13,739 nucleotides of DNA from assembly GCA_035486355.1 (NCBI GenBank), contig DATHNE010000239.1, positions 1-13,739 on the forward strand, written 5' to 3'. The stretch's first letter is position 1; each line of letters begins with the position of its first letter. The position numbers were made by a program, and so were the translations under genes. The stretch comes from Palsa-883 sp035486355 (GTDB lineage: Bacteria > Pseudomonadota > Alphaproteobacteria > Acetobacterales > Acetobacteraceae). The notes beneath the pieces are model-generated. The model was not told the DNA's origin. It saw only the letters and a program-made list of their open reading frames with translations, and made no database searches. Positions 1-7,581 of the stretch are shown here, one piece after another.

Positions 1-1407
1 CCGGGGGGCGCGCTGGCCGACATTGTCGATCGGCGGACTTTCCTGATTGTTACCCAGGCGATGACGATGGTGGCGGCTGGTGCGTTGGCGGTGCTGACGG
101 TGCTGCACCTGACCACGGCGTCGACGCTGCTGGGATTCACGTTCCTGATCGGCGTCGGCTCGGCGCTGACCGCCCCGGCCTGGAGCGCCTCCGTCCCCGA
201 GCTGGTGCCTCGCTGGGACCTGGTTCAGGCCGTGGCGCTGAACGGCATCGGCTTCAATCTGGCGCGTGCGGTGGGGCCAGCGCTGGCCGGGTTTCTGGTA
301 GCATTGGCGGGATCGGGCCTCGCCTTCTCGCTGTTTGCACTGACGTTTCCGGCGATGATCGGGGTGTTGCTGATCTGGCGACGACGGCCGCACAGCTCCG
401 GTCTACCGCCCGAGCATCTGATCAGTGCGATGCGCGCCGGCATGCGCTTCGTGCGCAACACGCCGGCGATGCAGAACGCGATGCTGCGGGCCTTCACATA
501 TTCGATCCCGGCCGCGGCGCCCTGGGCATTGCTGCCACTGGTCGTACGGACGCAACTGCACCTTGGCGCGTCGATGTACGGCGTGATCCTGGGGCTGATG
601 GGGGTGGGTGGGGTCACCTCCGGCATGCTGCTGCCGCAGTTACGCGGACGGTTCAGCCGCAGCGTGATCGTGCTGGGTTCGTCGCTGTGCTCCTGCGCGG
701 GCGTGGTGGTGCTGGCGCTATCGCGCCATTGGGTACCTGCCGCGGGTGGTATGCTGCTGTTCGGGCTGGGCTGGGTCGCCGCGTATTCGACCATGCAGGC
801 GGCGGCTCAGTTGAGCGCGCCGCCCTGGGTGCGGGCACGCTCGCTGGCGATCTACCAGTTGGGGCAGAACGGGGCGCTGACCATCGGGTCGTTCGGCTGG
901 GGCTGGTTGGGCGACATGATCGGATTGTCGCCGGCGCTGCTGGTGGCAGGCCTCAGCGGCGGCGCCTTGGCCCTGTTGGTGCGCGGCTTCTCGCTGGACC
1001 ATCAGGCTCTTGCGCCGCTGCGCGGCGCGGCACCGGTCCCGGAGCCCGAGGCGCCGGCACCCGAATTGATGCCAATACTGCGCAGTGCCAGCGCGCGTGT
1101 GATGGAGATGGTGCAATACCGTGTGCGATCCGACGAGCGCGAGCCCTACCTCGAGGTGATGGAAGAGGTGCGGCTGGTACGTGGGCGATGCGGCGCCTTG
1201 CTCTGGCAGCTCTATGAGGACGTCGCACATCCCGAGGGCTGGCTGGAGGTTTGGTCGGTAGAAAATTGGACCGACCATCTGCGTGAGGTCACTCGGTTAT
1301 CGGCGGAGGACAGGGCTGCGCTGGCGCGAGTCGCCGTGTTCCAGCGCGATGGCACGCCCCCGGGGCGATACCTCGCGGTGGATCCGCCGCATCACGTGCG
1401 TGGCTGA
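1..1407 (+). CDS. MFS exporter with C-terminal soluble domain, 5'-truncated
   Basis: This is the 3' portion of a major facilitator superfamily drug or metabolite exporter of the inner membrane (MFS_3 / transmembrane secretion effector type). The reading frame is open from base 1; visible residues 2-12 carry the loop 2-3 motif (GGALADIVDRR), so roughly 70 N-terminal residues including the first helices lie outside the window. The ATG at 61 is internal and should not be taken as the start. Hydrophobic helices continue to about visible residue 320. The last 100 residues, from about 367, are soluble and begin with the pattern VMEMVQYRV. They look like the ferredoxin-like antibiotic-biosynthesis-monooxygenase-type tail that many members of this family carry. 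The substrate cannot be read from sequence. A hairpin overlaps the stop codon. I am sure of the family and less sure of the tail's fold. Confidence 0.9.
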   Translation, partial: PGGALADIVDRRTFLIVTQAMTMVAAGALAVLTVLHLTTASTLLGFTFLIGVGSALTAPAWSASVPELVPRWDLVQAVALNGIGFNLARAVGPALAGFLVALAGSGLAFSLFALTFPAMIGVLLIWRRRPHSSGLPPEHLISAMRAGMRFVRNTPAMQNAMLRAFTYSIPAAAPWALLPLVVRTQLHLGASMYGVILGLMGVGGVTSGMLLPQLRGRFSRSVIVLGSSLCSCAGVVVLALSRHWVPAAGGMLLFGLGWVAAYSTMQAAAQLSAPPWVRARSLAIYQLGQNGALTIGSFGWGWLGDMIGLSPALLVAGLSGGALALLVRGFSLDHQALAPLRGAAPVPEPEAPAPELMPILRSASARVMEMVQYRVRSDEREPYLEVMEEVRLVRGRCGALLWQLYEDVAHPEGWLEVWSVENWTDHLREVTRLSAEDRAALARVAVFQRDGTPPGRYLAVDPPHHVRG

Positions 1408-1424
1408 CGCCGCGCGTCACAGCC
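1402..1424 (+). terminator. Hairpin over the MFS stop codon
   Basis: GGCTGACGC (1402-1410) can pair with GCGTCACAGCC (1414-1424) across a CGC loop, leaving a two-base bulge. The TGA stop codon lies inside the stem. No T-run follows, so this is at best a weak terminator or a 3'-end stabilising hairpin. Confidence 0.3.
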
Positions 1425-1490
1425 GAGCGGTGTGATTGTCCACAACAGACGCGGTGGCGATCCGATCAGCCTTCCGTATCATGTCGCAAC

Positions 1491-1541
1491 AAGCGCCTCC
1501 GTTTCGGCGACCCGTTCTGGCTCGGGCAACAAGGCGCTTTT
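1491..1541 (+). terminator. Long-loop hairpin ending in GGCGCTTTT
   Basis: AAGCGCC (1491-1497) is perfectly complementary to GGCGCTT (1533-1539), and two further Ts follow. The 35-base loop contains a nested CCCG/CGGG pair (1511-1514 with 1523-1526). The arm ending in Ts suggests a terminator reading rightward, about 85 bases after the exporter gene. The loop is longer than usual, so this remains tentative. Confidence 0.3.
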
Positions 1542-1700
1542 GCGATTTGTCCGGCCGACGTCCTGAGCGGCAGGATACGGTCAGACCGGCGGTGATCCTG
1601 GGTCATGTGCATCGCGGCGGAATAGTTAAGAATCCGACAACGCGCATGTAGCGGTCCGGGATGATGGGCCGCATCGTGCTGATCATCGGGGGTGCGTGCC

Positions 1701-1730
1701 TTGACAGGGCCGGGTCACGCGCGCTGAGAC
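1701..1730 (+). promoter_or_regulatory. Candidate sigma-70-type promoter for importer operon
   Basis: A perfect TTGACA box occurs at 1701-1706. The best-placed -10 candidate is TGAGAC at 1725-1730 (18-base spacing), which matches TATAAT poorly. Transcription from here would give a leader of about 50 bases before the first gene at 1789. The -35 match and the position support it; the weak -10 keeps confidence low. Confidence 0.3.
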
Positions 1731-1788
1731 TCCATAGAACATACGCCAGGCGTCGCCACGAAAGCGATCCGGCGGGAGGGAGACGACC

Positions 1789-3549
1789 ATGAACAGCGAG
1801 ACGACGCGGTCCATTGCGAGCCGAAGAGATGTCATCAAGGGCGGCATGGCTGTCGCCGCGGCAGCGATGCTGCCGGCGGGCGTGGCCGAGGCGCAGCTAG
1901 CCGAGATCCCGCGCAACAAGACGATGACGCTGATCGGCATCAACAGCCGCGATGGGCGTTGGGTCGATTACGAGCTGTGGAACCCGTATGCGGTCGGCGC
2001 CAACCACCAGAACGGGTCGAATTTGATCTATGAGCCGCTGGCGTATTACAGCGCTTTTGCCGACAAATGGTATATGTGGTTGGCGGAAAGCTACCAGTTC
2101 ACACCGGACTTCAAGCAGCTCACCATCAAGACCCGCTCCGGCATCAAGTGGAGCGACGGCACGCCATTCAGTGCCGACGACGTGGCGTTCACGATGAACA
2201 GCCTGCGTGATCTCGGCCCCAAGGCGAAATGGGGCATCGACGTCCACCAGGCGCTGGACGAAGCGACCGCCACCGATCCGAACACGGTGGTGCTGAAGTT
2301 CAAAATTCCGTCACCGCGCTTCTTCTTCTTCGCCAGCTACAAGTATGACATCGGTATCTACATCGTGCCGAAGCATATCTTCCAAGGGCAGGACTGGACG
2401 ACGTTCAAGCACTTCGACGTCGCGAAAGGCTGGCCGGTGACGACCGGACCGTGGAAGGTTGTCGCGTCATCGCTGCAGCAGAAAGTGTTCGACCGCCGCG
2501 AGTCCTGGTGGGCAACGGAGGCAAAGCTCGCGCCGATGCCGCAGATCATGCGCAATATCTGGCTGCCGATGGTGGGCGAGCAGGAGACGGCGCAGGCGCA
2601 GATCACCAATAACTCCGACTTCGGCGGCGCGCTGCAGCCGGCGACGTTCCCGACCGTGATCAAGCAGAACCCCAAGGTTACCACCTGGCCGGGGCGGCAA
2701 GCGCCGTGGGGCTACGTCGATTGGTGGCCGATCTCGCTCTACGTGAACAATGAGGCGAAGCCGTTCGACGACAAGGACGTACGCTGGGCGGTGAGCTACT
2801 ACCTCGACCGCAAGACGATCATCGATGTGGGTTATCTCGGTGCCGAGACGGTCTCGACGTTGCCGATGCCGCCGTACAAGCCGCTGTTGCCATATTTTGA
2901 CGCGGTCAAGGACCTGCTGGTGAAGTACAACACCATCGAGTTCAACCCGCAGAAGGGTGACGCGCTGTTGGAAGGGAAGGGGTTCAAGAAGAAGAACGGC
3001 ATGTGGGAGATGCCGGATGGCAAGCTGTTTACGCTCGATGTCATCGGCTTCGGCGCGTCAGGTCCGGCGATCGGGCCGGTGCTGACGACGATGCTGAAGC
3101 GGCATGGCATTGCGTCCAGTATGGGGTTGCCGCCGAATTTCGACGACCGGTTCCAGAAGGGCGATTTCACCGGCTCGATCTACGGCCATGGCGGCAGCAT
3201 TCGTGAGCCGTATGACACGATGCGGCTGTATCAGAGTCAGAGCATCGCGGTGCCCGGCGCGCATGCCGTGAACTTCAGCCGGTGGAAGAACCCTGAGTAC
3301 GACAAGATCGTCGATGAGGTGTACATCACCGATCCCGAGAATGTCAGCAAACTGAAGGAGTTGTTTCGCGCCGCGATGGAGATCTGGCTGCCCGATCTGC
3401 CGGACGTGCAATTGGTCCAGAACTACCATCGCATCCCGCTGAATGAGACCTACTGGAAGAACTGGGCGACGGAGGCAAATCCGATCGTCAACAACGCCTC
3501 CTGGCATCTCACTTATAATCTGGTGCTATGGAACGTACAGGCGGTGTGA
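1789..3549 (+). CDS. ABC transporter solute-binding protein, family 5 (Opp/Dpp/Nik type), Tat-exported
   Basis: This is the periplasmic ligand receptor of the importer encoded by the next four genes, 586 residues, a normal length for SBP_bac_5. The start at 1789 is set by GGAGG at 1775-1779, nine bases upstream. The N-terminus is a Tat signal: SRRDVIK at residues 11-17, a hydrophobic alanine-rich stretch, and a probable cleavage site AEA|Q after residue 35. The family hallmark WSDGTPF at 121-127 is followed by the ADDVAFT pattern. No lipobox cysteine is present, so it should be soluble in the periplasm rather than a lipoprotein. The C-terminus (ETYWKNW, then a Trp-rich tail) recalls binding proteins that take oligosaccharides rather than peptides. 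That is inference from remembered homologues. The first permease gene follows after 47 bases. Confidence 0.95.
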   Translation: MNSETTRSIASRRDVIKGGMAVAAAAMLPAGVAEAQLAEIPRNKTMTLIGINSRDGRWVDYELWNPYAVGANHQNGSNLIYEPLAYYSAFADKWYMWLAESYQFTPDFKQLTIKTRSGIKWSDGTPFSADDVAFTMNSLRDLGPKAKWGIDVHQALDEATATDPNTVVLKFKIPSPRFFFFASYKYDIGIYIVPKHIFQGQDWTTFKHFDVAKGWPVTTGPWKVVASSLQQKVFDRRESWWATEAKLAPMPQIMRNIWLPMVGEQETAQAQITNNSDFGGALQPATFPTVIKQNPKVTTWPGRQAPWGYVDWWPISLYVNNEAKPFDDKDVRWAVSYYLDRKTIIDVGYLGAETVSTLPMPPYKPLLPYFDAVKDLLVKYNTIEFNPQKGDALLEGKGFKKKNGMWEMPDGKLFTLDVIGFGASGPAIGPVLTTMLKRHGIASSMGLPPNFDDRFQKGDFTGSIYGHGGSIREPYDTMRLYQSQSIAVPGAHAVNFSRWKNPEYDKIVDEVYITDPENVSKLKELFRAAMEIWLPDLPDVQLVQNYHRIPLNETYWKNWATEANPIVNNASWHLTYNLVLWNVQAV

Positions 3550-3596
3550 CAAGCCGTTAGTGGAATGACCGGGTCGCGTCCGCGATGTGAGGGTAC

Positions 3597-4601
3597 ATGC
3601 ATCTGCTCTACATTGTGCGACGCTTTCTGGTTTTTCTGCTGATTGTCTGGCTGGCGGCGACGCTGAACTTCTTCCTGCCGAAATTGTCCGGGCAGGACCC
3701 GGTGCGCACCAAGCTGCTTGAGGAGGCCTCGCTCGGCGGCTACGTGCAATCCGGCATTGAGGACATGGTCAAGGAATACCAACAGAAGTTCGGACTGGAT
3801 CAGCCACTGTGGCGGCAATATCTCAATTACGTCGGCGACGTGTCACATGGCGATCTCAACTATTCGATCGCCAACTATCCCCGAACCGTGGTGGGCCTGA
3901 TTGCCGACGCGGTGCCGTGGACGGTCGGACTGCTGGGGCTCACCACACTGTTTTCATTCGCGACTGGCACGATCCTGGGGGCGTTGCTGGCCTGGCCAGG
4001 CGCACCGCGCTGGATGCAATGGCTGATGCCGCCGTTATGGGCGTTGCACGCCATTCCGTTCTTCCTGCTCGGCCTGGTTCTGATGTACTTGTTCGCCTTT
4101 CAGTTCGATTGGTTTCCGATCTTTGGCGGTTACGGCGCCGGTGCCAGCCCGGCGCTGACCTGGACATTCGTGCTGGACATCGTGCGCCATGCGGTCTTGC
4201 CGGCGCTCTCGATCGTGTTGGTGTCCGTCGGCGGCTGGGCACTGGCGATGCGCGGCATGATGGTCACCACGATGGGCGAGGACTACGTGACCTTCGCCGA
4301 AGCCAAAGGACTGCGCAACGCGACGATCTTCACCCGCTACTGCTTGCGCAATGCGATCCTGCCGCAGACCACGGGTCTGGCGCTGGCATTGGGGCAAATT
4401 CTGTCGGGCGCGGTGCTGGTGGAGGTGATATTCGGCTACCCAGGCATTGGCACATTGCTGTACCAGGCGATCAAGGAGAGTGATTTTTTCTTGATCCAAG
4501 GCATCGTGTTCACGGTGATCATCGCGCTCGGGTTTGCGACCTTCCTGTTGGACATCATGTATCCACTGCTGGATCCGCGCATTTCGTACCGGCGGACGTG
4601 A
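3597..4601 (+). CDS. ABC transporter permease, DppB/OppB-like
   Basis: This is one of the two inner-membrane pore subunits of the importer, 334 residues, typical of the DppB class. The N-terminus has the usual layout: a short basic cytoplasmic tip (YIVRRF, 5-10), then helix 1. A periplasmic domain at about 30-100 carries the QKFGLDQPLWRQY pattern common to DppB proteins, followed by five further hydrophobic segments. The cytoplasmic coupling loop (EAA-like) is at about 234-256, with AEAKGLRNA and ending NAILP; it should dock onto one of the ATPases. GAGGG at 3589-3593 serves as ribosome binding site, though its three-base spacing to the ATG is short. The 47-base gap after the binding-protein gene contains a tight TCGCG/CGCGA palindrome (3574-3585). 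Cotranscription with the genes on either side is very likely. Confidence 0.94.
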   Translation: MHLLYIVRRFLVFLLIVWLAATLNFFLPKLSGQDPVRTKLLEEASLGGYVQSGIEDMVKEYQQKFGLDQPLWRQYLNYVGDVSHGDLNYSIANYPRTVVGLIADAVPWTVGLLGLTTLFSFATGTILGALLAWPGAPRWMQWLMPPLWALHAIPFFLLGLVLMYLFAFQFDWFPIFGGYGAGASPALTWTFVLDIVRHAVLPALSIVLVSVGGWALAMRGMMVTTMGEDYVTFAEAKGLRNATIFTRYCLRNAILPQTTGLALALGQILSGAVLVEVIFGYPGIGTLLYQAIKESDFFLIQGIVFTVIIALGFATFLLDIMYPLLDPRISYRRT

Positions 4602-4630
4602 AGCCGATGTGGTCCAGCTTCCATTGTTAT

Positions 4631-4703
4631 TGCGAGGAGCGGAGCGACGCAGCAAACCCGTGCCGCACGGCATCGAGATTGCTGCGTCGCTCCGCTCCTC
4701 GCA
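4631..4703. repeat. Palindromic REP/MITE-like element inside the operon
   Basis: The arms at 4631-4655 and 4679-4703 are exact reverse complements over 25 bases. The left arm begins TGCGAGGAGCGGAGCGACGC. The 23-base spacer (4656-4678) has its own short palindrome, TGCCG-CA-CGGCA. The arms resemble a dispersed repeat family in many alphaproteobacterial genomes, with the core TTGCGAGGAGCG-AGCGACG-AGCAA; that link is from memory. In mRNA it would form a very stable stem-loop between the two permease genes, with the downstream ribosome binding site (GAGGG, 4716-4720) just outside it. It may act as an RNA stabiliser, an attenuator of downstream genes, or simply be an inserted non-autonomous element. 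No second copy is in this window. Confidence 0.85.
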
Positions 4704-4726
4704 CTGACAGATGCTGAGGGCAAGCC

Positions 4727-5566
4727 ATGCTGTCCTATCTCCGCCGCAACAGGTCGCTAGTGGTTGGCGCGGTTCTGTTGGGTATCCTGATACTGTTCAT
4801 GGTCGTCGGCGCCTTGGTCGTCGATACCGAGAATGCGCAGCCACTGTCGGTGCCGACGCTACAGCCACCCTCGTGGGACTATCCATTCGGAACCGACCGC
4901 CAGGGTCGCGACCTGCTGGCGGTGATGGTGGCCGGTACGCCGCTCACCCTGTGGATTGGTTTCGTGGCCGGTTTCATTGGCGTGGGTGTCGGCGCGGTGC
5001 TGGCCTTTACCGCCGCGTATTACGGCGGTTTGGTCGATGCGGTGATCCGCGGCATAGCCGATATCGGGCTGACCGTTCCCGGCCTGCTGGTGCTGATCAT
5101 TATCGCGGTGTCGCTTAAGGGCAGCCTGACGGTGAACCAGATGGCGATCGTCGTAGCCTCACTCGCCTGGCTCAATCCCACGCGTACGATCCGCTCGCAG
5201 GTGCTGACGTTACGACAGCGCGGCTACGTGGAGATCGCGCGGCTGAGCGGCATGAGCGGGCCGGAGATCATCGTGCGGGAGCTGATGCCGAACCTGTTGC
5301 CGTATCTGGCGGCGACGCTGGTCAGCAGTGTGTCGGCAGCCATCCTCGCGTCGATCGGGTTGGAGGTATTGGGGCTGGGACCGATAGACTCACCCACGCT
5401 TGGTATGACGCTGTACTGGGTGTTCTTCAACGCGGCAATCATCAACGGCTGGTGGTGGTGGTGGAGCGCGCCACTGGTGGTGATTGTGATGGTGTTCCTC
5501 GGCTTGTTCTTCCTGACGGTCGGGCTGGATGAGATCGCCAACCCCAGGCTCCGGCGCACGGTATGA
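4727..5566 (+). CDS. ABC transporter permease, DppC/OppC-like
   Basis: This is the second inner-membrane pore subunit, 279 residues, the usual DppC length. After one N-terminal helix (about 10-33) comes the OppC_N-type hallmark GTDRQGRDLL at 55-64, then five hydrophobic segments. The cytoplasmic EAA-like loop is at about 167-194 (YVEIARLSGMSG, ending MPNLLPYL). Five consecutive tryptophans at 242-246 lie just before the last helix; Trp-rich turns at this spot occur in related permeases. The start is supported by GAGGG at 4716-4720, six bases before the ATG. The 125-base gap from the first permease holds the palindromic element. The stop codon overlaps the next start in ATGA (5563-5566), indicating translational coupling to the first ATPase. 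Confidence 0.95.
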   Translation: MLSYLRRNRSLVVGAVLLGILILFMVVGALVVDTENAQPLSVPTLQPPSWDYPFGTDRQGRDLLAVMVAGTPLTLWIGFVAGFIGVGVGAVLAFTAAYYGGLVDAVIRGIADIGLTVPGLLVLIIIAVSLKGSLTVNQMAIVVASLAWLNPTRTIRSQVLTLRQRGYVEIARLSGMSGPEIIVRELMPNLLPYLAATLVSSVSAAILASIGLEVLGLGPIDSPTLGMTLYWVFFNAAIINGWWWWWSAPLVVIVMVFLGLFFLTVGLDEIANPRLRRTV

Positions 5567-6525
5567 CCACGAACGACACCGTTCTGCGCGTGGAAGGGTT
5601 GCGCGTGGCCTATGATCATCCGCGCGGTGTCGTGCGCGCGGTGGACGACGTGAGTTTTTCGCTGCGCCCGCGCGAGCGGTTCGGGCTGGCCGGGGAATCG
5701 GGGTCCGGCAAGTCCACTATGGCGCTAGCGATCCTGCGCATGATCAAGCCACCCGGCCGCATCGAAGGTGGCGAAGTGTGGTTGGAAGACGTCGCGTTGT
5801 CCCGCCTGACGCCGGAGGCAATGCGGCAGCTCCGCCTGGCGGGCATCGCAATGGTCCCGCAAGGTTCGATGAACTCGCTCAACCCTGTGGTACGGCTAAG
5901 GGATCAGATCGGTGATGCGCTCGCCGATCATGGCGAACGCCTGCCGCGCCGTGCGCTGACAGATCGCGTGCGTTTGCTCCTGAGCCAGGTAGGGCTGCCA
6001 GCGGAGGTGGCCGACAAATACCCACACGAACTGTCCGGCGGCATGAAGCAGCGCGCGTGCATCGCCATCGCGATCTGCCTGCGGCCGAAGGTGATCATCG
6101 CCGACGAACCGACTAGCGCTCTGGACGTGGTCGTGCAACGACAGGTGATGGAGACGCTGGGCCGCGTGCAGGCCGAACTGGGTGCGGCCATCATCCTGGT
6201 CGGCCACGACATGGGGCTGATGGCCCAGTTCGTCGACCGGTTGGGCATCATGTATGCCGGCCGCCTGGTGGAGGTCGCGCCCATCGCCGACATCATAGCC
6301 GCACCGCGTCATCCGTACACGAGATTGCTGATCGAGAGCCTGCCATCCCTGGAACACCGAGAAGGATTGCGCGGCATCGCGGGTCTCGCGCCTCTCCTGC
6401 GGGAGCTACCGCCTGGCTGTGCCTTTCATCCACGCTGCCCGTTGGTGGGCGCCCGTTGCCGCGTGGACAAGCCCGCCGTGCGGGCCGTGGCGCCAGAGGC
6501 GACCGTGGCGTGCCATCTCGCATGA
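5563..6525 (+). CDS. ABC transporter ATP-binding protein, DppD/OppD-like
   Basis: This is one of the two cytoplasmic ATPases driving import, 320 residues. All nucleotide-binding motifs are intact: Walker A GESGSGKST (44-52), Q-loop Q100, signature LSGGM (157-161), Walker B VIIADEPT (177-184) and switch histidine H215. The C-terminal extension typical of oligopeptide-type ATPases is present (CAFHPRCP from 286) with cysteines at 286, 292, 299 and 317. In some characterised Dpp/Opp ATPases equivalent cysteines bind an iron-sulfur cluster; whether they do here is unknown. It overlaps the preceding permease by four bases and the following ATPase by four bases (ATGA, 6522-6525), so the three genes are translationally coupled. 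Confidence 0.95.
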   Translation: MTTNDTVLRVEGLRVAYDHPRGVVRAVDDVSFSLRPRERFGLAGESGSGKSTMALAILRMIKPPGRIEGGEVWLEDVALSRLTPEAMRQLRLAGIAMVPQGSMNSLNPVVRLRDQIGDALADHGERLPRRALTDRVRLLLSQVGLPAEVADKYPHELSGGMKQRACIAIAICLRPKVIIADEPTSALDVVVQRQVMETLGRVQAELGAAIILVGHDMGLMAQFVDRLGIMYAGRLVEVAPIADIIAAPRHPYTRLLIESLPSLEHREGLRGIAGLAPLLRELPPGCAFHPRCPLVGARCRVDKPAVRAVAPEATVACHLA

Positions 6526-7529
6526 CGGCCCTGATCGAGCTGCGCGCGGCGGGCAAGAGCTTCACCGGCGGCACGCTGGGGCGCGAGCGCAAGGTCGCGC
6601 TGGAACCGTTCTCTTTTGCGATCGATCCGGCGCGGCCGGGGATCACCGCGGTGGTCGGCGAAAGCGGCAGTGGCAAAACCACACTGGCGCGGCTGCTGTT
6701 GGGACTGATCCGGCCGAATGTGGGGGAGGTGCTGTTCAAGGGGCGGGCAGTGCACCGATTGAACGCGGCCGGGCGGCGTGACTTCCGCCGCAGTGTACAG
6801 GCGATCTTCCAGGATCCGTACGAGGTATACAACCCGTTCTATCGCGTTGATCATGTGCTGACGACGCCGGTGCGGAAGTTCGCGCTGGCCGGCTCGGCAG
6901 CGGAGGGCAGGGCGCGGATTGAAGCCGCGTTGGAGGCTGTCGGGCTTCAGCCCAGTGAAATCCTTGGCCGCTATCCGCATCAGCTGTCGGGCGGACAGCG
7001 GCAACGCATCATGGTCGCGCGGGCGCTGCTGCTGAGACCGAAGCTGATCGTGGCGGATGAGCCGGTATCGATGGTCGATGCGTCCCTGCGCGCCACAATC
7101 CTGGGCAGCCTGCGCAAGCTGCACGAGGAACACGGCATCTCGATTCTCTACATCACGCATGACTTGGCGACAGCGTATCAAGTGGCGGACCGCATCCTGG
7201 TGCTGTATCGCGCCGCGGTGGCGGAGGCTGGCGACGTGGAGCCCGTGGTGAAAACGCCACAACATCCGTATACGCAGTTGCTAATTGGTTCGATCCCCAA
7301 GGTCAGCACGGTGCGGGATTGGGCGGTGGAGCAGAAACAGGCGGACCGGACGGTGACGGCCGCCGGCTGCACGTTCGCCGACCGCTGCCCGTCCGCGATG
7401 GCGCGGTGCCTGACTGCTACCCCGCCGCTGTATCAAACCGCGCCGAACCGTGCGGTTGCCTGTTTCTTGTACGAAACGGCACCGACGCTGGCGCAGGGCG
7501 ACGTGGGACGCGTACTGGTGTCGGTGTAA
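6522..7529 (+). CDS. ABC transporter ATP-binding protein, DppF/OppF-like
   Basis: This is the second ATPase of the importer, 335 residues. I place the start at 6522 because it gives the ATGA overlap with the previous gene and begins with the usual strand (LIELRAAGKSF). The upstream in-frame start at 6456 would add 22 Arg/Gly-rich residues read from the preceding gene in another frame. Motifs are Walker A GESGSGKTT (46-54), Q97, LSGGQ (155-159), Walker B LIVADEPV (175-182) and H213. The D-loop reads SMVDAS. The C-terminal cysteine set is again present at 283, 289, 296 and 314. This is the last gene of the operon; a short hairpin follows at 7540-7554, and then the sheath pseudogene. Confidence 0.95.
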   Translation: MTALIELRAAGKSFTGGTLGRERKVALEPFSFAIDPARPGITAVVGESGSGKTTLARLLLGLIRPNVGEVLFKGRAVHRLNAAGRRDFRRSVQAIFQDPYEVYNPFYRVDHVLTTPVRKFALAGSAAEGRARIEAALEAVGLQPSEILGRYPHQLSGGQRQRIMVARALLLRPKLIVADEPVSMVDASLRATILGSLRKLHEEHGISILYITHDLATAYQVADRILVLYRAAVAEAGDVEPVVKTPQHPYTQLLIGSIPKVSTVRDWAVEQKQADRTVTAAGCTFADRCPSAMARCLTATPPLYQTAPNRAVACFLYETAPTLAQGDVGRVLVSV

Positions 7530-7539
7530 GCCGTCTCTC

Positions 7540-7554
7540 GCGGGAGTGGCCCGC
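7540..7554 (+). terminator. Short hairpin after the importer operon
   Basis: GCGGG (7540-7544) pairs with CCCGC (7550-7554) across a five-base loop, 10 bases after the last ATPase stop codon. No T-run follows. The position fits an operon end, but the stem is short. Confidence 0.25.
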
Positions 7555-7581
7555 TGAGCGTTGCAGCTTACCATCGTCGTC

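Larger units (their letters stand above)
1408..1788. other. Intergenic spacer, no gene recognised
   Basis: This stretch separates the exporter from the importer operon. It holds a 71-codon open frame at 1436-1651 that begins with a non-ATG codon, has no Shine-Dalgarno sequence and has low-complexity Arg/Pro-type content; I do not regard it as a gene. The recognisable elements are hairpins near 1402 and 1491, a promoter candidate near 1701, and the ribosome binding site of the importer operon at 1775-1779. Confidence 0.6.

Noticed and set aside
1436..1651. 71-codon open frame between the exporter and the importer operon
   Set aside because: It has no ATG start and no ribosome binding site, resembles nothing I know, and overlaps a probable terminator hairpin.
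3058..3507. 149-codon - strand open frame inside the binding-protein gene
   Set aside because: It is antisense to a clearly coding gene, and its composition is what codon bias on the opposite strand produces in GC-rich DNA.
4631..4703. Reading the intra-operon palindrome as a transcription terminator
   Set aside because: There is no T-run after either arm and essential importer genes lie downstream, so full termination is unlikely; listed as a repeat instead.
6426..7265. 279-codon - strand open frame across the second ATPase gene
   Set aside because: It is Arg/His/Gln-rich with no domain pattern, while the + strand frame holds all ABC motifs in order.
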